Position numbers and translations under genes: made by a program. The notes under the pieces were generated by a model, which searched no databases, was not told where the DNA came from, and saw nothing but the letters and a program-made list of their open reading frames with translations. A stretch of 64,000 nt of DNA from Symbiodinium microadriaticum. Lineage: Eukaryota > Sar > Dinophyceae > Suessiales > Symbiodiniaceae. This document shows positions 10,501-20,599 of the stretch, one piece after another. The stretch lies in contig LSRX01000341.1 in NCBI GenBank assembly GCA_001939145.1, forward strand, positions 133,941 to 197,940, in the 5' to 3' direction. Numbering within the stretch: the first letter of the stretch is position 1; every line of letters begins with the position of its first letter.

Positions 10501-13500
10501 TACAACAAGACTTTTACATGTTTGACATGCAGGCAGTCTGCTTGAAGATGGGGTTGGGTCAGCAAGGACTGTCTTATGTTCTCTCGCGGATATGAAGCCG
10601 AGGTCTGTGGATGAGTCGCAGAAGCGCATCAGCTCCGAGTTCACAGCTGCAGAGGAAAAACTGAGTCATCAAACCCGCAGCTTGGAGAGCTTGGCGAAAA
10701 ACATTTCAGGCAGGACTTAATCTTGAAAGCGCGTGAGCCAGGTGTGTTGAAATAGCATACAGTATAAGGTGTAAAGGCAGCTGACAGGGAGATCGTCTGC
10801 CATCGTCTCGAGAGAGGTTAAAAACCCTTTGTCGTTGACAGGCCTCGGCAAGCGTCTGAAGGACACAAGGCCGCTTGGGAGCCTTTGCCTTGTTCTTGCT
10901 AGGACAAAGCACGTGGGACTTTCATGCCCTCGACTGCAGAAGAAGCTGCAGTAGCAGCAGCATTCCTCATGATATGGATGCTCGCGGTCACGGCCTGTAA
11001 TTGACGGTCATGCCGCCATGCCATCTAGCATGTTGAAAATTGGCACCTGCTTACACTTTGCAGGACCGAATTTCAGGGTGCACTGCAGTCACACGGTGCG
11101 GAAATTCTTCAGAATAAGGCGGGCGAGGGCCGAGCCGTTGGCAACAGCAGTCTCGCTGTAACCGGATCGTGACAAATGCTCCCCATCATGAAAAGTCATG
11201 ACGGAAATATTACGGCAGAGTGTAGAGGTGGCCTGTCTAGCAGCGTCTCGACAAGCTACACAGCTGCATGCTTCCCGTAAATATGTGGATACTTTCTGTG
11301 TGCTGTTGCGATGTAACAATCTAATTCCGAAGATTTCGCACCTAGCATCGGCCCTCAGCTTAGAAATCACAGCTACAGCCCAGCTGCATAGCAGGAAAGT
11401 CTGGACAGCGTGGACCAGCAAGTTTCTGCGGCTGGGCACTGCTAATAACAGATCACTGCTTCTCCGGATCGGACAGGCCAAGGCAAACCGGCAATCGATG
11501 TACAGGTGCACACTTGTGAGTTGAAAACAGAGACATCCGGGGTTAAACTTTGAGATGCGAATAGTTGTGTGTTGACTTAAGGCGCTACAGGCTTCCAGAG
11601 AGAAGGACATCCAGCATTTGTTAGACCTGTCGAAGAGTCACGAGGCGCCGAGATTCTAAGATGTCCAGAGGGATGGTGCGCATGGACAGGCAGTAGGGGA
11701 TCGTGATGAGTTTGAATTGAGATTGTAGCTTTGCACTCAGTTGAAAGTTGTTGACATTAGTTGGCCGATGTACCAGTGACAGGCGTTGTCCATGGAGTTT
11801 GCGGCGGCACCCCGGCAGAGTCGAAACAGCGAGACTAATGTGCTAGAGGGTGGTTGCTCACCCTGGTAATCTTGCTCGAAGACACAGCGAACAGCAGAGG
11901 ATCGTTGTTGGCCGTGAGGCTGCAGTTCAGATTCGGTACATGTCACGCTGACAATGTTAGGAGGTCTCGGCTTCTGTTGTTGAGCACTCAGATCTTGGAA
12001 ACTCGCAGCAGCCGTAGCAGATACATTGCATCGTTGGGTTTTCGCTGCTTCTCGCCTTTGGAGACTCTGCAGGAAGGGTCGGGGTGGCTCGATACGCTTG
12101 CTCAAGTGCAGCCAGCATTTGAAATCATGCTGTACATGAGGCGAAACGGAGGCATGCAAGCCAGATGTTGGCCGTCAATGAGTCAGTCAGTGGCATCATA
12201 GACTACATGCAAAAGGCCTGCTCCAGTGTTGCCGGGGATACACAGGACCTCCAGGAAGTGAGCAGCTCAGCCGGTTGCACGTGTCCGCTCCTGTTCGATT
12301 GCTGCTGCGGCAGCATTCTGTGGCATCTAAAGGGGGGACGAATGCGAGTTGGCCGCCATTACCTGCTATGCATGCTGCCCAGTGTCGGTAGCCGGAGCTG
12401 TGCTTCGGCAACCGATCAGCATCGGAGTCATGACTTGGGACTTGAATCATATCACTGGTCGACTGCAAGCATGAAGCCTGATTGCCTCGATCGCGTGTGT
12501 TTTCTCGAGGTTGTTACTTGTACGTTGATTTCCACCAGATCATTCCGTGGTACCAGCGCATGGATATAGACTTCTGGAGTGAGTTACATTCATGGACTAG
12601 ATGGTTTCTCACAACTGTTTTGGAATGTGCGGTGTGTGCGACTTTGTTGTTCCTGTCTTTCGCCTTGCTTTCTTCCCTCGCAGTCTGGTAGCCCCAACGG
12701 ATTGAATGCGCCTGCTGGATGCGAATTGACTTGCGTAGCAGAGTGGCCGTGGCCAGTTGTGCCTTGGCTCGGTACCTGATCGTGATGTTTTCTTTGCTGA
12801 TTGTTCTGTTGTGTTGTCCTGGTGGCAGAGACAGTGCTCTACTCTACCGTTGCCCTGCTGCTGCGGCGTGACAACGACGACCGTGGTTGCTGTTGCTGGC
12901 CTGCTGGCCTGCTGTCAACGCCTACAGAGAGTTGCGGCAGTTTTTGTTTTGACACAAAACTTTATGGACTTAGTGCCATGACACCCGTTTCTGCTTCGAA
13001 GCGTTTCGGCATGTTTTTGCAGTCCACTGGTCCACACGACTCGGAAATACTCCTTGGATCGTGCCAGGCTCACGATGCAGTGGCAGCTCTCAACCAAAGC
13101 CGGCAGCAGAGACCCGGTCGCATACTCTGACAGGTGGCTCTACCAGCCTTTGTGTCGACCGGCAGCAGCAGCAGATTGCAAAGCGTCCACCCGCTTACGC
13201 ATCGCCTTTCCACCAGTACGCTCGGAGCACTGTTGCATGATTCTGAGGGATTTGCTCGGCCTCTCCGATGAGACGTCTGAACTCAGGGAGCTGATGGAGA
13301 AGGCCAACCCAAACTGCTGTGTTCACCTGTTCAGCTATGACACCTGAAGCAGTCTTGCACGAAAGGTGAGGGCCCAAGTCAATCAACAAGGTGAACATTT
13401 GGACAACTTGACAGCGCCTTGGCCACTGCGAGGTTTTGTATCGGTAATCAACATAGATCGGTGCTTGGACTTTGGGTGCGCGAGGGTCAGGGCTCCTGCA

Positions 13501-15239
13501 GAGCCTAGTCCTTCCATGCGGATCAGGCCAATATATCAGAATCGTGGGCTCTTAGCACTCCGCTTCCCTTCAACATCAGAGCCTGAAGCCCCAACAATGC
13601 TCGTGCCTTTCCGCAGGAGAAGCATTGGAACAAGGTGGCAGAACATGAAGACCGGATGGCAGAGCTACGACTCGTGGCCCAAAAGTGAATTATGATTTAA
13701 CAGCTAGCATGAGAGCGACGGTCGCCGGGGTGGGGTAGAGCTTGCCGGAAGCAGTCAGAAAGGGGGGTAGCCACTCAGCCGAGGAAATGAAGGTCAGAAC
13801 CAAAAGACACACACCCGATCGGGTGGGCAGGGGGGGCCCGGGCAGGGGGCAAGGGTAGTTGGCGGGCGACAGTTTTCCGATTTTTTGGGAACCTTCTGGG
13901 TGGGCTGCTGGGGTAGTGCGAGTGTAACACGCCTCGTTTTTAAACTCCGCTGCAAGCACAAGCACGCTGCTAAGCCCATTCATCTCCATCTCTTGACCCC
14001 GGGGCCCCGGGGGTCGCCCAGAGGCTTGCCCTGCCTTCCCAAACTTCTGCCGATGTGGAAGGGGCGGCAGGGGACTCTGCAGCCTGCGGGTAATCTATGC
14101 AGTTTACGCAGCGTATGCTCTGCACTAAACGCCCGTCGCCATGTAGTCCAGTTGCAAGCGTAAGATGCGTGGGTGTCCAGCAGCGATGGCAAGGGCAGCT
14201 CATTGCCAATCTGTCGATCGATACCTCTGCAGCTGGGCAATATGATTGAGGTGTAGCGTTCTGCAAGTTTTCAGCTGTTCAGGCAGCCTAGCCTGCATTC
14301 ATGCTCCTCATGCACGCAAGCATGAACTTGAGGTGGAGAGACTGCAGACTGTGCCATGAGTCTGCATCCCTGCCGTCGCCATTTTCCGCAGTTTTAATGT
14401 GGGCAAAATGGGTTTTGTCAGCGGTCCTCATATGCAACGGTGCACGCGCAGGTATGACCGCAAATACCTGTCTGGTCCGCTGTAACTGTAGCCGAGCAGT
14501 CAAGCTAGACCACAACGCGGACTTGTAGGAGCCCGTTTGGCTCCTGTATGAGAAAACATCGAGGGTAGACAGATCGAGAGCCATGCCGGCCGCCTCCCAT
14601 CTCTGCGAGATTAGCCCGCCAAGGGCTTATCGGATCGCTTGCATTCCCAGCTGGTGTTTAAGTATGAAAGGTTTCGAGAGAAGACGTGCCTGTGGTTTGG
14701 ACTGTTTTGGGCTTGAGCCTGCTGGGTATTGTCTTTCGAGTCATCTGTATTTTAACCCAATTCCTGGGATCATGCACTACTGTTGAAGGGCCTGGTTCGT
14801 AATTACACTCCTTCCATGTGAGTCTGAGATCTTAGCGGGACATCGTGACATAGTGTGGGCTGACAACTTCCAGGACCGGCCAGCTTCTCGAGATGGGCTT
14901 GGACCCGCTTTTTCTCCCGGCAGATACAAAATCTCTGGGCGTTCAGACAGACGGGAGCAAGGATTTTCAGTCCCTTCGCTGCACGAATCAAGTTTGTGTT
15001 TAGCCATCGTAGCAACTGTCTGCTTATTCGAGATTACCAAGATCCGAGAGCCTAGAGCATCAGTCGCAATCACCAGCCTGTTCCAAGCTCGGCTAGAATG
15101 GCACCCCGGAACGCAGTTGATAGAAGTAAGTTGATGCGCCTAAGGCTGCAGCAGCTGGCATATGAAAATGATGGGCGGATAGAGATTCTTGCTTGCGTTT
15201 AGAGGCTGGACCAAACCGCGACTGTGCTAAAGAGCACGT
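7530..15239 (+). CDS. Candidate multi-exon coiled-coil protein
   Basis: Scattered short exons with heptad-like or Gln/Pro-rich composition, all +. Best pieces: ~7534-7640 (VATALERLEDRLNSMERMAL), ~7647-7839 (Pro/Gln/Ser-rich, ends at GTATGT), ~8450-8682 (Pro-rich, one in-frame TAG at 8557-8559), ~8735-8930, ~9000-9240 (EEIREMQEELARIDA and REQEAQSQMRSQLSNQAETV), ~9405-9600, ~9908-10030, ~10590-10710 (SQKRISSEFTAAEEKLSHQT), ~11585-11660 (ASREKDIQHLLDLSKSHEA), ~12165-12290, ~13065-13320, ~13370-13430, ~13605-13690 (NKVAEHEDRMAELRLVAQ), ~15110-15230. Phases were not solved, so this could be more than one gene. No catalytic domain seen; a structural or cytoskeletal role is only a guess. Confidence 0.45.
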
Positions 15240-15324
15240 AGGTTTGTGTGCATATCATTTTTTGCTGTCTGTGTTTGTGTATTTGTTCATTACATGTATA
15301 TGAATTATATGAATATATCATATA

Positions 15325-15392
15325 TAAAAAACATACATACATACATATGCACATACATACATACATATATATATATATATACATATATAAGA
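15325..15392. repeat. Microsatellite (ACAT)n/(AT)n
   Basis: ACAT/CATA tetranucleotide repeats passing into an AT dinucleotide run, with T-rich flanks on the left. It marks the start of the gene-poor block. Confidence 0.9.
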
Positions 15393-15990
15393 CCGATACC
15401 TTTAGGGTCTATTAAACCACGGTTTTATATGTACAATGATATGGAGGCTTAGCTAATCGTATATGACTTTGTGGTACATCGCACGAGCCGAAATCCAAAC
15501 TAACTTGGACCGACATTGATAAATTGTTTAAAATCGAATTTCCATTTCTTTCAGAAGCTTGGCCTGGCGTACGGCATCCATACTTGAGGTGTCAAATATC
15601 TTAAGTCTTAGATGATATCCCGTTTGTTGCCTTTCATGTAACCGGAAGGGGGATGTTAGCAACAACAATCACCGATCGGAGTGGTCTTTGTCGTTCCTTT
15701 GGTGTGAGCACAGTTCCAATCTTCCAAATGTAGCATCAACTACAAACCTCTGGCCCGTTTACAAGCACCGTGACCAACAACAGCAGCAAACGACAACAGT
15801 AGCAACAACATCTACAACATCAGGAAAAACATCAAACCCGCCAACAGCAACCGATAGCGACGGTAGCAATGAACAGGAAGTGACCAACAGCATCACAACA
15901 AACAATATACTGCCGTGAATGCTGATCAGAATGTATCGCTAGCCAATAACTTTTATACTACATCCAGTTGTTTTGCTTGGTGTGTGTACG
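15393..15990. other. No gene seen; AT-rich, CAA-rich tract
   Basis: AT-rich sequence with a CAA/ACA-rich tract at about 15,770-15,905. The ORF there (15,688-15,918) is Thr/Gln/Asn-rich because of the repeat and has no domain. Confidence 0.5.
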
Positions 15991-16840
15991 TTTCCAGCCT
16001 TTTCAGCACTAGCAGCAACTCTAAGTCCCAGGCCCCTGTATTAGTCGGGGGGTAAACAACACCAACATCCACACCAACACCAGCAAGATCAAAAACAACA
16101 GCAGCAACAACCGCACAAAGATATGATGAAGACGAGAAGGTTCGAAGTTTGACACGGTGCTTTGTTTGGGGGAGGAAGGGGAGGTAGGTCATAGATATCA
16201 AAGGAGGGGGATAGGGTATGATCTATCGCAGGTGGTGTCGTCCGTATCTGTTCTTGCATTCTATGTTGTCGTGTCAGTCGGACCTTGCCTTTCTTCAGAA
16301 ACAGCAACAAGACCACAACAGCGACGACGACGACGACGACAATAACAACAACAGCAAAAACAAAAACCAATCACAATCACGGAGCCATATGATGGAGGTA
16401 ATGAAGATGTTGAGGGTGACAATGAGACGAGAGAAATTGAATATTGGAGATTCTTGCGAATATCCTTTTCCAATCCTGAATAGCAAGCACTGTTCTCCCT
16501 CGAACTTGAAGCCGTCAGTCGCAAGCAGTACCCCCTTGTCTGTTCTTATAGTCCATGTCTTCGTGTCAGTCGGACTTTACTTTTCAAAAACATCAACATC
16601 AACAAGAACAGGAACAACAATAAACACCGAGTCATCTGACAGAGGTAACGGAGATGTGGACGATGAAGACGACACGAGAAAGTTCGAAGATGAGATAGAA
16701 CATAATGACTGAATGAAGGGGAAGTGGTATGATGACGAAGCAGATAGGGTGCTGAACTCCAAGCAGTGTCCCCCTCATTGGACGTGGCCTTTCATTCACC
16801 ACAGCAGCAACAACAACAACAACTGCAATCTATACGATTA
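15991..16840. repeat. Degenerate tandem repeat, ~290-bp unit
   Basis: At least two clear copies and flanking partial ones. The first core, near 16,262-16,500, has GTCGTGTCAGTCGGAC, then a CAA/GAC-rich tract, then a GAGGTAATGAAGATG block and ATGAGACGAGAGAA. The same order recurs near 16,553-16,800 with about 75-80% identity by eye: TTCGTGTCAGTCGGAC, CAACAT tract, GAGGTAACGGAGATG, ACGACACGAGAAAG. A partial unit with GATATGATGAAGACGAGAAG is near 16,120. Unit length is about 290 bp. The Asp/Asn-rich ORFs across it look like repeat artefacts. Confidence 0.65.
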
Positions 16841-17267
16841 GCAGTTAGTCTTAATTATCTCACATCATTGAGACTTATAGTGATAATACCAGTGCTAGTA
16901 CTAAGTCATAAGCAAATCAAGCACAAGGAAGCAATTTGAACAACGGTAATCATGGACAACAGGTGCCATCTACATCATAGCAGGCCGTGTCATAGTAGGA
17001 ATGTTGTTCATAATGTAGCACATACAACAATGATAGGAGAAGCATGGGTTTACTAAAAAGCTTATGCTTGTAATGTTGGTGGAGGACGCCGGTTTACTAA
17101 AATGCGTTTCTAAATGTGGAGAAGATCAAGAGTTTATGGAAACAATCCTCACATGTTTTGCTGTTGGAAGACGATAATAAGGGTTTAAAAAGCCTTTTGT
17201 GTTTTGTTGTTGAGGGGAGACAATGGCTTACACAACACCTTGCACGTTTAATGTCTTTGTTTTTGCC
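16841..17267. other. No gene seen
   Basis: AT-rich sequence linking the ~290-bp repeats to the 87-bp hairpin repeats. No domain, RNA gene or repeat recognised. Confidence 0.5.
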
Positions 17268-17529
17268 AACCGACCCTTGGGCAAAATTTGCTGCGATTGA
17301 CTTGTTCGTGGTTATATCTAAACTAGGAAGCAGCCAATGACAGCAAATTTTGCCACCCGATTCTTGGGCAAAGTTGGCTCCGATTGATTTGTTCGTGGCA
17401 AAATCTAAACTAGGAAACAGCCAACCGCAGCAAATTTTGCCAACGGATTCTTGGGCAAAATTTGCTGCGATTAAATTGTTCGTGGTTATTATAATCAAAC
17501 TAGGACGCCGTCAATCGCAGCAAATTTTG
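17268..17529. repeat. 87-bp tandem repeat, each unit a hairpin
   Basis: Three consecutive 87-bp units (17268-17354, 17355-17441, 17442 onward), the third running into the assembly gap. Within each unit the left arm GGGCAAAATTTGCTGCGATT is the near-perfect inverse of the right arm AATCGCAGCAAATTTTGCC, separated by ~35 bp containing TTGTTCGTGG and AAACTAGG. The array can therefore form serial cruciforms. Confidence 0.85.
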
Positions 17530-18406
17530 NNNNNNNNNNNNNNNNNNNNNNNNNNNNNNNNNNNNNNNNNNNNNNNNNNNNNNNNNNNNNNNNNNNNNNN
17601 NNNNNNNNNNNNNNNNNNNNNNNNNNNNNNNNNNNNNNNNNNNNNNNNNNNNNNNNNNNNNNNNNNNNNNNNNNNNNNNNNNNNNNNNNNNNNNNNNNNN
17701 NNNNNNNNNNNNNNNNNNNNNNNNNNNNNNNNNNNNNNNNNNNNNNNNNNNNNNNNNNNNNNNNNNNNNNNNNNNNNNNNNNNNNNNNNNNNNNNNNNNN
17801 NNNNNNNNNNNNNNNNNNNNNNNNNNNNNNNNNNNNNNNNNNNNNNNNNNNNNNNNNNNNNNNNNNNNNNNNNNNNNNNNNNNNNNNNNNNNNNNNNNNN
17901 NNNNNNNNNNNNNNNNNNNNNNNNNNNNNNNNNNNNNNNNNNNNNNNNNNNNNNNNNNNNNNNNNNNNNNNNNNNNNNNNNNNNNNNNNNNNNNNNNNNN
18001 NNNNNNNNNNNNNNNNNNNNNNNNNNNNNNNNNNNNNNNNNNNNNNNNNNNNNNNNNNNNNNNNNNNNNNNNNNNNNNNNNNNNNNNNNNNNNNNNNNNN
18101 NNNNNNNNNNNNNNNNNNNNNNNNNNNNNNNNNNNNNNNNNNNNNNNNNNNNNNNNNNNNNNNNNNNNNNNNNNNNNNNNNNNNNNNNNNNNNNNNNNNN
18201 NNNNNNNNNNNNNNNNNNNNNNNNNNNNNNNNNNNNNNNNNNNNNNNNNNNNNNNNNNNNNNNNNNNNNNNNNNNNNNNNNNNNNNNNNNNNNNNNNNNN
18301 NNNNNNNNNNNNNNNNNNNNNNNNNNNNNNNNNNNNNNNNNNNNNNNNNNNNNNNNNNNNNNNNNNNNNNNNNNNNNNNNNNNNNNNNNNNNNNNNNNNN
18401 NNNNNN
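17530..18406. other. Assembly gap (877 N)
   Basis: Unbroken run of N between two satellite families. The size may be an estimate from read pairs. Long ORFs reported across it are artefacts of the N run. Confidence 0.99.
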
Positions 18407-19055
18407 CCGAATACAGGGATTTGCTGAACAACGATCCTTGTGAAATCGAGCGTTTACATGGGGAATGGCTAATCTGATGTGCTGTTTCGCTGGTCGTCTT
18501 CCATACGAAATACTCCGAATACAGGGATTTGCTGAACAACGATCCTTGTGAAATCGAGCTGTTCACATGGGGAATGGCTAATCTGATGTGCTGTTTCGCT
18601 GGTCGCCTTCTATACACAGTAACCCGGATACAGAGATTTGCTGAATAACGGTCCTTATGAAATCGAGCGTTTACATGGGGAATTGCTAATCTGATCTGCT
18701 GTTTCGCTGGTAGCCTTCTATACGCAGTAACCCGGATACAGGGATTTGTTGAATAACGATCCTTGTGAAATCGAGCGTTTACATGGGGAATTGCTAATCT
18801 GATGCCGAATGCAGGGATTTGCTGAACAACGATCCTTGTGAAATTGAGCGTTTACATGGGGAATGGCTATTCTGATGTGCTGTTTCACTGGTCGGCTTCC
18901 AGACGAAAAACTCCGAATACAGGGGATGGGTGGGCAACGATCCTTGTGAAATCGAGCGTTTACATGGGGAATGGCTGTTCTGATGGGTTGTTTCGCTACT
19001 CGGCTTCTATATAAAGTATAAAGTAGCCCGCATATAGGGATTTGCTGAACATCGA
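18407..19055. repeat. Satellite, ~107-109-bp units
   Basis: Units beginning CCGAATACAGGGATTTGCTG start at 18407, 18514, 18623, 18731, 18804, 18913 and 19027. Spacings are 107, 109, 108, 73, 109 and 114 bp, so the fourth unit is truncated. Conserved inner blocks are AACGATCCTTGTGAAATCGA, GCGTTTACATGGGGAATGGC and GCTGTTTCGCTGGTCG. The first units are nearly identical and later ones diverge toward the right edge. Confidence 0.9.
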
Positions 19056-20112
19056 TCCTGAACATGAAGCCTGGGGGTATCGTTCGGGCCTTCAAGTGGA
19101 CAGGGGCCTTTACAAGCCAAGAAGTGGTATCGTTCAGGGTGATTTGCTGCTCAGTGACTGGGTATCGTTCGGACCACATGCATTCTGGGATTTTTTCCCT
19201 GAAGGAGCCAGCCCTTCAGAGTCTGAAAAGCTTCGCGGCCCAGAGGGCCTTGCAATAGGTACAGAAACCAAAGCCGACGACAAAGTGACTCAAAACGTCT
19301 GAGAGAACCTGTTCTGCCCGGAACTCGAGGGGGCGAGCCTCAACCCTGAACCCCAAACCCAAACCCTGGACTCTGAGCCCATTGAGCCCTACACCCCCGA
19401 AGGCAAGCCCAGGAGTGTGAGCGCCGAAAGACAAGCCCAAAGTGTTGCAAGTCAGTTCGGGTCATGAACACACGGCGTTCAAAGGGGTTTGCAAGCAATG
19501 CTTGTGCCTGCCAGAACCGAAACGGCTACAGTATGTAGGATCATGGAATATCAGCGTTTCACTCGGGAACTTGCCCACGAACTGCTGCACAAACACCTGC
19601 TAACAACCATTGCGGGGGGTATGATGTGACTAGCGTTTACTTCGGGATTCGTAAGATTATCCATCCTCGCAAGTAACCTTTTTGTTGGGATGTGTGGCGT
19701 TTACTTGCGGGAAGCACATTGACGTGACTTTCCGCGTGGCTTGACGGGCGGCGTTCTAAGGGGGAACCATAATGCCATAAAAAGTTGATGTGACTTCGAC
19801 GCTTCTGAGTAGTCCGGATTTTATTTCAATGTTTCAATTATAGTAAGCATTTTGGGGCCCAATATTTAAATCGATGGGGTTTCTGAGTTTAATTGCTACT
19901 TAAATGTTTTACCTATTTTATATTGTTGGTGCCCAAATTTGGACAATATAAATCCCTAGCGTCATCTAGGGATTTCCCCCCTATTTAAATAATTGAAATA
20001 ATCAAAACAACTAAAACATATTTAGATTAAGTATGTTATTAATATTTCACGTATTGTTATCTTTAGTAACCAAATCAAGGCGTCAAGCAGACCATAAATG
20101 TGCCTTTCGTAC
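19056..20112. other. No gene seen; AT-rich toward the right
   Basis: A possible decayed telomere-like stretch (CCCTGAACCCCAAACCCAAA) lies near 19,345. From about 19,800 the sequence becomes strongly AT-rich. Short ORFs at 19,042-19,302 show no domain. Confidence 0.5.
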
Positions 20113-20327
20113 TATTTATGTATGTATGCATGTATGTATGTAGTATGTATGTATGTGTGTATGTATGTATGTATGTATGTATGTAAGTAAGTATGTATGT
20201 ATGTATGTAAGTATGTATGTATGTATGTAAGTATGTATGTATGTATGTATGTATGTATGTAGGTAGGTAGGTAGGTAGGTAGGTAGGTAGGTAGGTATGT
20301 ATGTGTGTGCGTATGTATGTATGTATG

Positions 20328-20359
<32 letters not shown>

Positions 20360-20392
20360 CATGCATGCATGTATGTGTATATATATATAATA
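20113..20392. repeat. Microsatellite (TATG)n with (GTAG)n core
   Basis: About 280 bp of TATG repeats with a TAGG/GTAG variant block near 20,260-20,295 and an AT end. Minus-strand ORFs rich in His-Thr-Tyr-Ile are translation of the repeat. Confidence 0.95.
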
Positions 20393-20599
20393 TACATCTA
20401 CATCTACATCTAAGAACCTACATCTATATATTATGCATATATACACATGTTGTATGTGGGGAGCGAGAGAGCGCGAGGGGGAGATGTGGCAAGGCCAAAG
20501 AGTTGCAGCGACAGCCTGTGCGGTTGTGCGTTGCCCTCTGGCATCCTCCAGCATTCCAGGTGACCGTAGAGCGTCTCGTGCTCGCAACATGCCAATTCA

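Noticed and set aside
17350-18617. Two ORFs of ~370 codons on opposite strands
   Set aside because: Almost all of each is the N gap; the rest is satellite sequence.
19330-19400. Second telomere-like array
   Set aside because: Only a few CCCTGAA/CCCAAA-like units; could be chance composition, so mentioned but not called.
20075-20590. Minus-strand ORFs rich in Tyr-Ile-His-Thr
   Set aside because: Direct translation of the TATG microsatellite; the same applies to 33,985-34,479 and 58,209-58,544.
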